A DNA stretch of 64,000 nucleotides, taken from contig LVAC01000023.1 of assembly GCA_001602955.1 (NCBI GenBank), forward strand, positions 370,133-434,132, written 5' to 3'. The stretch's first letter is position 1. The number at the start of each line of letters is the position of its first letter. The notes beneath the pieces were generated by a model. The model worked only from the letters and a program-made list of their open reading frames with translations, searched no databases and was not told where the DNA came from. Both the position numbers and the translations under genes were made by a program. Below, one piece after another: positions 50,900-59,274 of the stretch. The stretch is from Sulfurospirillum sp001602955 (GTDB taxonomy: Bacteria; Campylobacterota; Campylobacteria; Campylobacterales; Sulfurospirillaceae).

Positions 50900-53251
50900 A
50901 TGAACGAGCACGAGCTTTCTTTATCAGCTATCGACGCGTATTGGCGCGCGGCAAACTACCTTTCCGTCGGACAAATTTACCTTTTGGACAACCCGCTTTT
51001 AAAAGAGCCTTTAGCGTTAAAGCATATCAAACCGCGCCTTTTGGGGCATTGGGGAACGACGCCGGGACTCAATTTTATCTACGCGCATATGAACCGGCTG
51101 ATCCTCAAATACGACCTTAACGCCCTGTTTATCGCAGGTCCAGGACACGGAGGTCCCGCCCTCGTCGCCAATACCTATTTGGAAGGCACGTACAGTGAAT
51201 TTTATCCCGATATTACCCGTGACGAAAAGGGACTTCAAAAGCTCTTTAAACAGTTTTCCTTTCCCGGAGGCATTCCCAGCCACGCCTCACCCGAAACGCC
51301 CGGTTCCATTCACGAAGGGGGCGAATTGGGTTATGCGCTTTCGCATGCCTACGGAGCGGTTTTCGACAATCCCGATCTGATCGCGTGTTGCGTGGTCGGC
51401 GACGGCGAAGCGGAGACGGGAGCCTTAGCGACCGCATGGCACTCGAACAAATTTTTAAACCCCAAACGCGACGGTGCCGTTCTTCCGATCTTACATCTCA
51501 ACGGCTACAAAATCGCCAATCCGACCGTTTTGGCGCGCATCTCGCACGATGAACTTGAAAAGCTTTTTATCGGCTACGGGTACGAGCCTTTTTTTGTTGA
51601 AGGCGACGAGCCTACGAGCATGCATCAAAAAATGGCGCACATCCTCGAAACCGTTACGCTAAAAATTAAAACGATTCAGCATGAAGCACGAAACGAAGGC
51701 AAAACGGCACGTCCTATGTGGCCTATGATCGTGCTCAAAACGCCCAAAGGCTGGAGCGGTCCCAAAGAAGTGGACGGACTTCCAACCGAAGGGTCGTGGC
51801 GTTCGCATCAAGTCCCGCTTGCCAATCTCGATCACAATCCCGAACATATCGCTCTTCTTGAACGCTGGCTCAAAAGCTATCGCCCCGAAGAGCTTTTCGA
51901 CGAAAACGGCACGCTCGTAGCAAAACTTGCCGCCTTAGCCCCCAAAGCCAAGCGACGCATGGGCGCAAATCCGCACGCCAACGGCGGCTTACTTTTAAAA
52001 CCTTTAGCCCTGCCTCCTTTTAAAAATTACGGCGTTTCCATCGACGCACACGGTACGACGACCGCCGAATCTACCCGCGTTTTGGGCAACTTTTTACGTG
52101 ACGTTATGCAAGGCAATTCCGACACGTTTCGCGTTTTCGGTCCCGATGAGACGGCATCAAACCGTCTCAGTGCCCTCTTTGAAGTTACCGAACGCACATG
52201 GATGGCGGAACGCCTCGACACCGACGATCATTTAGCACCGCACGGACGGGTGATGGAGATACTCTCCGAACATACATGTCAAGGGTGGCTTGAGGGCTAT
52301 TTGCTCACGGGAAGGCACGGTTTTTTTTCATGTTACGAAGCGTTTATTCACATTATCGACTCGATGTTCAACCAACACGCTAAATGGCTAAAAGTCACGA
52401 GCCGCGAAATTGCGTGGCGCAAACCCGTCGCATCGCTGAACTACCTTTTGAGCTCACACGTCTGGCGACAAGACCACAACGGCTTTTCGCACCAAGACCC
52501 CGGATTTATCGACGTCGTCGTCAATAAAAAAGCGTACATCGTCAACGTTTACTTTCCGCCCGACGCCAACACGCTCTTACATGTCGCCGCGCGTTGCTTA
52601 AGCAGTTACGATGCCATCAACGTCATCGTCGCCGGAAAACAACCCGAATTGCAATGGCTGGGCATCGAAGAAGCGGTGCTTCATTGCGAAAAAGGAATGG
52701 ACGTTTGGGCGTGGGCTAGCAACGACGCCAACCAAACGCCCGACGTCGTGATGGCGTGTTGCGGAGACGTTCCTACTTTAGAGACGCTTGCCGCCGTGAC
52801 GCTTTTACGCACGCTTGTACCGGAATTGATCGTGCGCGTGGTCAATATCGTCGATTTGATGTGCCTGCAAAAAGAACATCCTCACGGTTTTAGCGACGAG
52901 GCGTTCGATGCACTTTTCCCCAAAGACGTACCGTGCATCTTCGCGTATCACGGCTATCCGTGGTTGATTCACCGCTTAACGTACAAAAGAGCATTTCACG
53001 ACCACTTACATGTCAGAGGCTACAAAGAAGAGGGAACGACCACAACGCCTTTTGATATGGTCGTTTTAAACGATATGGATCGGTTTCATTTGGTCATGGA
53101 CGTCATGGAACGCGTCGATAAAATGCACCCTTACGCCGAAACAATCAAAGCGTCGATGCACGAAAAACTGACATGTCATAAAGAGTACATCCAAACCTAC
53201 GGTCAAGATATGCCCGAAATCCGAGAATGGCAATGGAAACCTTACCTTTAA
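50900..53251 (+). CDS. xfp: Xylulose-5-phosphate/fructose-6-phosphate phosphoketolase
   Basis: 783 aa thiamine-diphosphate enzyme that cleaves xylulose-5-P or fructose-6-P to acetyl phosphate plus a triose or tetrose phosphate. GPGHGGPALVANTYLEG near residue 78, the ThDP/Mg site GDGEAETGALATAWHSNKF near 174, and the C-terminal ELQWLGIEEA-type part are all present; length is normal. It gives a direct route to acetyl-P. ATG with AAAGGAG upstream. Monocistronic. It contains four ACATGT motifs, two of them read as LHV. Confidence 0.94.
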   Translation: MNEHELSLSAIDAYWRAANYLSVGQIYLLDNPLLKEPLALKHIKPRLLGHWGTTPGLNFIYAHMNRLILKYDLNALFIAGPGHGGPALVANTYLEGTYSEFYPDITRDEKGLQKLFKQFSFPGGIPSHASPETPGSIHEGGELGYALSHAYGAVFDNPDLIACCVVGDGEAETGALATAWHSNKFLNPKRDGAVLPILHLNGYKIANPTVLARISHDELEKLFIGYGYEPFFVEGDEPTSMHQKMAHILETVTLKIKTIQHEARNEGKTARPMWPMIVLKTPKGWSGPKEVDGLPTEGSWRSHQVPLANLDHNPEHIALLERWLKSYRPEELFDENGTLVAKLAALAPKAKRRMGANPHANGGLLLKPLALPPFKNYGVSIDAHGTTTAESTRVLGNFLRDVMQGNSDTFRVFGPDETASNRLSALFEVTERTWMAERLDTDDHLAPHGRVMEILSEHTCQGWLEGYLLTGRHGFFSCYEAFIHIIDSMFNQHAKWLKVTSREIAWRKPVASLNYLLSSHVWRQDHNGFSHQDPGFIDVVVNKKAYIVNVYFPPDANTLLHVAARCLSSYDAINVIVAGKQPELQWLGIEEAVLHCEKGMDVWAWASNDANQTPDVVMACCGDVPTLETLAAVTLLRTLVPELIVRVVNIVDLMCLQKEHPHGFSDEAFDALFPKDVPCIFAYHGYPWLIHRLTYKRAFHDHLHVRGYKEEGTTTTPFDMVVLNDMDRFHLVMDVMERVDKMHPYAETIKASMHEKLTCHKEYIQTYGQDMPEIREWQWKPYL

Positions 53252-53416
53252 TAGATAAAGCACCGAAGGTGCGTGGGCACTCTGCCGAAGAGAACCCAGT
53301 GTTAACGTAGTCTTTGGAGCTTAGCTCTAAAGGCGTGTCAAAAGTTTTTGCGTTTTTGCAAGAACTTTAATGTTATATGCTACGATACGCTCTTCAAAAC
53401 ACGTCAAGGATACACG
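53252..53416 (+). other. Intergenic region with small hairpins
   Basis: 165 nt between xfp and the repeat-protein gene. GCACC (53260-53264) pairs with GGTGC (53268-53272) just after the xfp stop. No open frame with a ribosome-binding site. A processing or terminator role for the hairpin is possible but it has no T-tract. Confidence 0.4.
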
Positions 53417-53983
53417 ATGAGATCAATGTTTATACTGCTTTTTGCCTTTTTAACGCTCTTCGCCGCCGATAAAAGTTACGAATACGGCGATTTGGAAGAG
53501 CGACACGACGGCCTTTTAATCGAGGTTAAAACCCACAACCTTGCCAACGGCGTCGGAAAATTTTACTACGCTTCGGGAAAACTCCGCGGTGAGACGCCCT
53601 TTAAAGACGGTAAACGCGAAGGAATGGGAAAAACGTATTACGAAAGCGGCGAATTACAAGGCGAAGCACCTTTTAAAAACGACGTGATCGAAGGCGTTAA
53701 AAAGAGCTATTTTACCTCCGGACGCCTCCAAAGCGAAACACCGTTTCAAAACGACCAAGCCGAGGGAATCGCCACGTTGTACTACGAGTCGGGAAAAATC
53801 CAAAGCCAAACGCCTTTTCACGCCAATAAAGCCGAGGGCGTCGCTAAGATTTTTGACGAAAACGGTAAGCTGTCTTACGAAGTAACGTTTGAACACAGCG
53901 TCGCGATCAAAGGCTTTGCCTACGATGCCAAAGGCTCCAAAACTCCGATGAGCGAAAACGAACTTAAAACCGTCGGCCTATAA
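53417..53983 (+). CDS. Secreted YwqK/MORN-like repeat protein
   Basis: 188 aa from the ATG at 53417 (MRSMFILLFAFLTLFA), with AAGGAT upstream and a signal peptide. It carries five tandem repeats of about 23 residues: a Y-Y-x-S-G-K/E-L core followed by x-x-E-T-P-F (GKFYYASGKLRGETPF, GKTYYESGELQGEAPF and so on). Such repeats occur in YwqK-type proteins annotated as antitoxins and in MORN-repeat proteins. Function unknown; a role in the periplasm is inferred from the signal. Its 3' end overlaps the convergent dehydrogenase by 6 nt. Confidence 0.75.
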   Translation: MRSMFILLFAFLTLFAADKSYEYGDLEERHDGLLIEVKTHNLANGVGKFYYASGKLRGETPFKDGKREGMGKTYYESGELQGEAPFKNDVIEGVKKSYFTSGRLQSETPFQNDQAEGIATLYYESGKIQSQTPFHANKAEGVAKIFDENGKLSYEVTFEHSVAIKGFAYDAKGSKTPMSENELKTVGL

Positions 53984-54907
53984 AACCGTGCGCGCCAACG
54001 CTTGCATATTTTTTGCGCTGACATGTAAGGCTTCAAGCTCTTCGGGGAGGAGCTTGTAGTTTAATATTTTCGTAGCACCCTTTCGCGTCACGACGACCGG
54101 CACGTTTAGCACAACGTCGGTCAAACCGTACTCTCCTTGCAAATACACCCCCAAAGGAAGCACCGAATGTTCGTCGTTGGCAATCGCGCGAATAATGCGA
54201 AACACGCTTGCGGCGGTACTGTGGTTAGTGTTGCCTTTATGCTTGAAAACTTCAAATCCTGCGTTAATCACGTCTTGGTAAATCTGCGCGCGATCGAGCA
54301 AGGCTAAACCGTTGAGTTCGCAAAACGTATCGACGTCTAGCCCGCAAATATTGCAAATACTCCACGGAAGCGTGCTTCCTTTGCCGTGTTCGCCCAAAAT
54401 ATAGCCGTTGATATTTTTAGGATCGATACCTACTTTTTTGCTCACGATTTTCATAAAACGTGCCGTATCGACCAACGTTCCCGCACTGATCAACCGCTCT
54501 TTAGGATACAATCCCTCTTTATAAGCGATGTGCGTTAAGACGTCGACGGGATTCGTGACCATAATGACGATCGCTTGCGGCGCATACATGTAGAGTTCGC
54601 GAATGATTTTTTGAATCAGCGCGGCGTTTTCACCCAAAAGCTCGTCCCTGCTTTGTCCCTCTTTGAGCGTAATGCCCGCCGTAACGACGATAACGTCGCA
54701 ATGCGCACAATCGACGTAATCGCCGCTATGCAAATGCGTATTGCGGGCATAGGTAAACGACTCGACGAACGAAAAATCCGCCACTTCGCCTTGTGCTTTT
54801 TCTTGGTTGCGATTGACCAAAACGATCTCGCTCGTACTGCCTAACGTTAAGAGGTAATTAACCAATTCGACGCCCACGCCGCCCGCTCCGATAATTCCAA
54901 CGCGCAT
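53978..54907 (-). CDS. NAD-dependent lactate/malate dehydrogenase family, unusual specificity residue
   Basis: 309 aa from the ATG at 54907 (MRVGIIGAGGVG). The NAD motif GAGGVG is at 7-12. The catalytic residues are conserved: Arg87, Asn119, Arg150 (DTARF) and His174 (GEHG). At the substrate-specificity position, Gln in lactate and Arg in malate dehydrogenases, there is Leu81 (ITLKEG). Non-polar residues there favour larger 2-oxo acids, so a 2-hydroxyisocaproate-like role is possible. ACATGTAA near the 3' end is read as LHV. Confidence 0.78.
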   Translation of the reverse strand: MRVGIIGAGGVGVELVNYLLTLGSTSEIVLVNRNQEKAQGEVADFSFVESFTYARNTHLHSGDYVDCAHCDVIVVTAGITLKEGQSRDELLGENAALIQKIIRELYMYAPQAIVIMVTNPVDVLTHIAYKEGLYPKERLISAGTLVDTARFMKIVSKKVGIDPKNINGYILGEHGKGSTLPWSICNICGLDVDTFCELNGLALLDRAQIYQDVINAGFEVFKHKGNTNHSTAASVFRIIRAIANDEHSVLPLGVYLQGEYGLTDVVLNVPVVVTRKGATKILNYKLLPEELEALHVSAKNMQALARTVL

Positions 54908-54980
54908 CTTTTGTTCCTTGATGAAAATGGAAAAGTATAGCACGCTTGCGCTCAAAAAAGATCGTAAAAATTAAGCAGTC

Positions 54981-56657
54981 TCAGAGTGCCGCCGAAGGAA
55001 CGGGGCGACTCAAAAAATAGCCTTGAAAAAAACGACACCCCATGTCGCATAAGAGGGCGTATTGCTCGTACGTTTCCACGCCCTCGGCAACGACGTCGAG
55101 GTGAAATTGCCGAGCGATACCCAAAATCGTCCGCACCAAAATAATGTCGGCAGAATCAAACGTCAAATCGCGAATAAAGGTTTTATCGATTTTGAGCTCA
55201 TGAATCGGCAAACGTTTCAAATAAGCTAAGGAAGAGTACCCCGTTCCAAAATCATCGATCGAGAACGAAATACCGAGTTTGCTTAACGTATGAATTTTAC
55301 GCAACGAGCTTTTTAAATCTTGAATCAAAAGGCTCTCGGTCAACTCAAAACGCACTTTGGTCGGGTTGCATTGCACATGTGAAAGCAACGCTTGGACGGT
55401 GGAAATAAAATCTTCTTGCTCGAATTGTTTGACGCTGATATTGATCGAAAGTTGCCAACGGCGTTTCACAGGATCTTTTTCCCAACGCTTTAGCTCGTGA
55501 AATGCTTCGCTTAGTATCCATTTCCCAAGCGGTACGATCAATCCGCTCTCCTCGGAGAGCGCGATAAAACGATCCGGCGCGACTTCGCCTTCGCCCTCTT
55601 TATACCAACGCACCAAAGCCTCCGCGCCTATCACGCTCGCCGGTGCGTCTTTTGCGTCGCTCGTCCACTGTTTTTGGTACACCAAACGCATATGATCCAA
55701 AGCAATCGCATCGCGCAATTGTGCCAATAAATCGACCTTTTCTTCCAATTTGCGCTGAATCGAAGGATTGAAAAAAGCGATCGTATTGCGTCCCGCTTTT
55801 TTTGCTTCGTATAACGCGTTATCGGCATATTGGATGATGTGATCGACCGTGTATTCATCTTGGTCGAAAACGACGATACCGATGCTAGACGTTAAGAGAA
55901 ACGTATGCCCTTGCACGTCCAAAGGTTCGGCAAGCACTTTGAGAAACGAAGCGGCGTGCCGACGCATTTGAGCTACCGTATCGTCAAAAGTACCGAATTG
56001 CGAGTGCAAGACGATGGCAAACTCGTCGCCGTTTAGATGCTCCAACTCCGAAAATTTTACCAGCGACGCCAAGCGTTTCGTGATTAACGATAACACTTCA
56101 TCGCCGATTGCATACCCGTGTACGTGATTGATCGTTTTGAAATGGTCGATATCGAGTAGACATAACGCACTTAAGCTTTGATGCAACGCGTTATAGCGCA
56201 TGGCTTCTTGCAACATCGCATGTAAAAATAAAAAACGGTTAGGAAACTGCGCTAAAAAATAACGCTTTAAAGGAAAACGCGTCTGCGTCTTTTTTTGCAA
56301 CACCAAAAGCATTAAAGTAGACCCGCTTGGATGCAACAGTCTTTGGTAAACGACGACGGGAACACATTCGCCCCGTAGGTTCAATAAGGTCGAGTATTGC
56401 GGACGATCTTTTTGAAAGACCAAGCGATCGTCCGCAAAAAACGTGAGAACGCTTGGATACGGATGTGTCTTCTCAAAAGAGGCCAAAGCGTCTTGAAGCG
56501 ACCGGCTGAGTGCCAGCACGCGGTACGCTTCGTCGCAAACAAAAACACCCTCACAAAAGAGCTCGGGCATCGCATCGCAAGAAGCGACGATCGCTTCCGC
56601 CGTTTCTTCAAGCGACGCTGTTTGCCGTGCTTTTTCCGTCGTATACGGCGTCGTCAT
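54981..56657 (-). CDS. GGDEF-EAL cyclic-di-GMP protein with N-terminal sensor-like region
   Basis: 558 aa, soluble. Residues about 30-135 form a PAS-like sensor. The GGDEF domain has NGDEF at its active site and no RxxD I-site, so it may be weakly active or substrate-binding only. The EAL domain is complete (AEALVRW, DDFGTGYSS, LKID, AEGVET), suggesting net phosphodiesterase activity. It starts 10 nt after the chemoreceptor stop, so the two are likely co-transcribed. Confidence 0.85.
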   Translation of the reverse strand: MTTPYTTEKARQTASLEETAEAIVASCDAMPELFCEGVFVCDEAYRVLALSRSLQDALASFEKTHPYPSVLTFFADDRLVFQKDRPQYSTLLNLRGECVPVVVYQRLLHPSGSTLMLLVLQKKTQTRFPLKRYFLAQFPNRFLFLHAMLQEAMRYNALHQSLSALCLLDIDHFKTINHVHGYAIGDEVLSLITKRLASLVKFSELEHLNGDEFAIVLHSQFGTFDDTVAQMRRHAASFLKVLAEPLDVQGHTFLLTSSIGIVVFDQDEYTVDHIIQYADNALYEAKKAGRNTIAFFNPSIQRKLEEKVDLLAQLRDAIALDHMRLVYQKQWTSDAKDAPASVIGAEALVRWYKEGEGEVAPDRFIALSEESGLIVPLGKWILSEAFHELKRWEKDPVKRRWQLSINISVKQFEQEDFISTVQALLSHVQCNPTKVRFELTESLLIQDLKSSLRKIHTLSKLGISFSIDDFGTGYSSLAYLKRLPIHELKIDKTFIRDLTFDSADIILVRTILGIARQFHLDVVAEGVETYEQYALLCDMGCRFFQGYFLSRPVPSAAL

Positions 56658-56667
56658 GACCTCACGC

Positions 56668-58269
56668 TCACGCCGTTTTAAACTCTGAAAGCGTCACGCT
56701 GAGCCCCTCGGACAACTTCGCCAAATGTTCGGCGGCGGAAGCGACCTCCTCGACGCTACGAGCATTGGTGTTAGAGAGTTGACTGATATTTTGAATGCGT
56801 GCAATCACTTCGGACGTTTTGATGCGACCCGTTTTGGTATCTTCTACCGTCTGATGCGCCATCGCTTTTGCTTCGTCCATATTGTTGACCGTTTGAAGCA
56901 TCATGGTTTGCGCACTTTGTGCCTTCTCGCCCAAAGCTTTGATCTGCGTCGCGCCCGTTTTCATCATCTCCGCCGTCGTGTTAACAGACTGAACGATAAC
57001 CGCCACCGTAGCGTTGCTTTCTATCAAACTTTTTTGCGTTCGCTCGGCTAATTTACGAACCTCGTCGGCAACCACCGCAAACCCGCGTCCGTGGTCTCCC
57101 GCACGCGCGGCTTCGATCGCGGCATTCAGTGCTAATAGATTTGTCTGTTCGGCAATATCCGCGATGACCGATAAAATTTGCTTGACTTGTTCGACATCGC
57201 GATCCAACTGTTCCAAGCGCGTCGACAAGTCCATTTGCGTGACCACGACCTCTTGCAAATCGGTTGAAACGGTTAAAACTTCCTGAGCCGAGCTTTGCAG
57301 TTCGGTAGCGACTTTGGTAATCAGCAATCCCGAATGATTGGAACTCTCTTCGCTTTTAAGCAAAATTTCCGCGACGGCCTTGGTCGCTTGCGTCGTCTCC
57401 TCGACGTCTTTAGCGGTCTCTTCGCTTCGAACGCCTATTTGCATCGACGTACTCGAAAGCTCCTCGGAAACCGCCGCATTTTCGACTGCCGTTTTTTTGG
57501 CGTCGTCTAAGGCTTTTGCCAATTGCTTCAAAAGGTGGTTGAGCACGGAAGTGATGTGCGAAATTTCATCTTTATTTCCCGTGTCGATCACGTAATGCAA
57601 ATCTTTATGCTCCTCGATATAACGACATCCTTCGATCGCTTTTTCGATGGCACGGCGAATCGCTCGGTTAATCACGAAAAAAATGAAAGAGGCAACGATA
57701 AAAACCGCCAACGCAAAGGCAAGTCCCGTGGTTTTCGATTGATCCAACTCGTCAAACGAACGTTTTTCGATTTGTTCTACCAAATTTTTTACCTGTTCTA
57801 AGGTTTTATAATAATACGTATTGGCGTCTTGATTGATTTGTTCCAACTTCTTTCCGTCCGCCGAAGCGCGAAATTCCGCCGTTTTAATTGCGTCTTTATA
57901 CTGTCCGACCAGTGCGAAACGTGCAAGGTTGACTTTGTGGTACGCCTCAAGCGTTTGATACGTGTCTTGAAGCATTTTTTGCGTCTCTTCGCTTTTCAAT
58001 AAAGGAAGCAAAGCTTCGGCTTGTTGCAAAACCGCTCGGTACGTTTTGGTGTAATTATCGAGCATTCGCTCTTCGTAAAAAATTTGATAACCCCTCGTAT
58101 GCACCGCAAGTTGGGAACTGAGCATCTGCATCTCTCCGGCGCGCTTGATCTTATCCGCCGCAACTTTGGCTCCGTCGGTGTTGTGCGAAAGCAAATACCC
58201 TAAACTCACGATAGCCACTAAAAAAACCAAGAACAAAAAAATCAATTTAGCACGAATTGTCTGAAGCAT
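56668..58269 (-). CDS. Methyl-accepting chemotaxis protein
   Basis: 533 aa from the ATG at 58269 (MLQTIRAKLIFLFLVFLVAI), with GAAGGAC upstream. Transmembrane segments near 8-25 and 175-200 flank a periplasmic helical domain of the PilJ/NIT type (AGEMQMLSSQLAVHTRGYQIF). The cytoplasmic signalling tip IAEQTNLLALNAAIEAARAG is near residue 370. It relays ligand signals to CheA. The neighbouring GGDEF-EAL gene suggests a joint motility response. Confidence 0.9.
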   Translation of the reverse strand: MLQTIRAKLIFLFLVFLVAIVSLGYLLSHNTDGAKVAADKIKRAGEMQMLSSQLAVHTRGYQIFYEERMLDNYTKTYRAVLQQAEALLPLLKSEETQKMLQDTYQTLEAYHKVNLARFALVGQYKDAIKTAEFRASADGKKLEQINQDANTYYYKTLEQVKNLVEQIEKRSFDELDQSKTTGLAFALAVFIVASFIFFVINRAIRRAIEKAIEGCRYIEEHKDLHYVIDTGNKDEISHITSVLNHLLKQLAKALDDAKKTAVENAAVSEELSSTSMQIGVRSEETAKDVEETTQATKAVAEILLKSEESSNHSGLLITKVATELQSSAQEVLTVSTDLQEVVVTQMDLSTRLEQLDRDVEQVKQILSVIADIAEQTNLLALNAAIEAARAGDHGRGFAVVADEVRKLAERTQKSLIESNATVAVIVQSVNTTAEMMKTGATQIKALGEKAQSAQTMMLQTVNNMDEAKAMAHQTVEDTKTGRIKTSEVIARIQNISQLSNTNARSVEEVASAAEHLAKLSEGLSVTLSEFKTA

Positions 58270-58429
58270 AGAAGTCCTTCGATGAGAGTTTTGAACGGTC
58301 GTTTTTTCATGCATTGCGACGCTAAAACGTATTTTGAGGCTTACATGTGAAAACGCTATCCTTTGAAAAGCACTGGAAAAATCATACATGTACTTTCGTC
58401 CCAAAAGCGTCATTGATTTTTATTTGAGT

Positions 58430-58462
58430 TATGACTTTAATATGACTTTCGTATGCTAGAAT
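58430..58462 (+). promoter_or_regulatory. Response-regulator promoter with direct repeat
   Basis: TATGACTTT occurs twice at an 11-nt period (58430-58440 and 58441-58451), followed by an extended -10, TGCTAGAAT (TAGAAT at 58457-58462). OmpR/PhoB-type regulators bind such 11-nt direct repeats next to the -10. Autoregulation by the adjacent regulator is inferred. Confidence 0.55.
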
Positions 58463-58514
58463 TTAAGAGCATCCATCTATAATGGTTATCCGAATTTGGA
58501 ATCAAGGACGTATC

Positions 58515-59228
58515 GTGCAAAGCAATCTTCTCATGATGAAACATAAATCGATTTTATTCGTCGAAGATGATCTCATCGTAAGCACGCATATCGCAAGCAC
58601 GCTACAAATGCTCTTTCGCAACGTTTATTGCGCGCAAAACGGCGAAGAGGGATTTAACATGTACGAAGATTCCCGTCCCGACATCGTCTTGACGGATATT
58701 CAGATGCCGCGTCAAGACGGTATGAAGCTGATAACGCAGATTCGCCGTATCGATTATGCGACGCCGATCGTGATTTTAACCGGCTACGACGATAAACACC
58801 TCGTTTTAAAAGCCGCCAATCTTGCCGTCGACGGCTATTTGATCAAGCCGGTCGAATTTTCGTCGCTTGTGAAGACGCTTTCGCAGGCGATCAAACGCAT
58901 GCACAACACGCCCAACCTGATCACGCTCAACGAGCATCTTTTTTTCAACCGCGACACCAAAGAATTTTATTATAATAATGCGATTTATCGTCTGAGTACC
59001 AAAGAGTTAGAACTGGTCGAACTCTTAATCGACAATCACCACCGTATTCTCTCCAAACAAGACATTGAACTCTCGTTATGGAACCGTGATGTCCCATGCG
59101 AATCGGCCGTAAAAAACTTGGTTTTGCGTATTCGAAAAAAGCTCGGAGATACGCTTATTTTTTCACAAAGAGGCCTTGGATATCGCATCAACATCAACGA
59201 CGCACGGTATTTCGGCGATATGGGGTGA
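58515..59228 (+). CDS. OmpR/PhoB-type response regulator
   Basis: 237 aa. The receiver has acidic pocket D18-D19, phosphorylation site D61 (VLTDIQMP), Thr89 and Lys111 (LIKP). A winged-helix output domain ends VLRIRKKLG...GYRI. The start is probably GTG at 58515, with AAGGAC 6 nt upstream; an ATG at 58533 is the alternative. The partner kinase follows on the same strand. Confidence 0.88.
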   Translation: MQSNLLMMKHKSILFVEDDLIVSTHIASTLQMLFRNVYCAQNGEEGFNMYEDSRPDIVLTDIQMPRQDGMKLITQIRRIDYATPIVILTGYDDKHLVLKAANLAVDGYLIKPVEFSSLVKTLSQAIKRMHNTPNLITLNEHLFFNRDTKEFYYNNAIYRLSTKELELVELLIDNHHRILSKQDIELSLWNRDVPCESAVKNLVLRIRKKLGDTLIFSQRGLGYRININDARYFGDMG

Positions 59229-59274
59229 CGGGCGTTTCCCTGCCGAAAACTTCACACGCAAAGCGACCGTTTTT

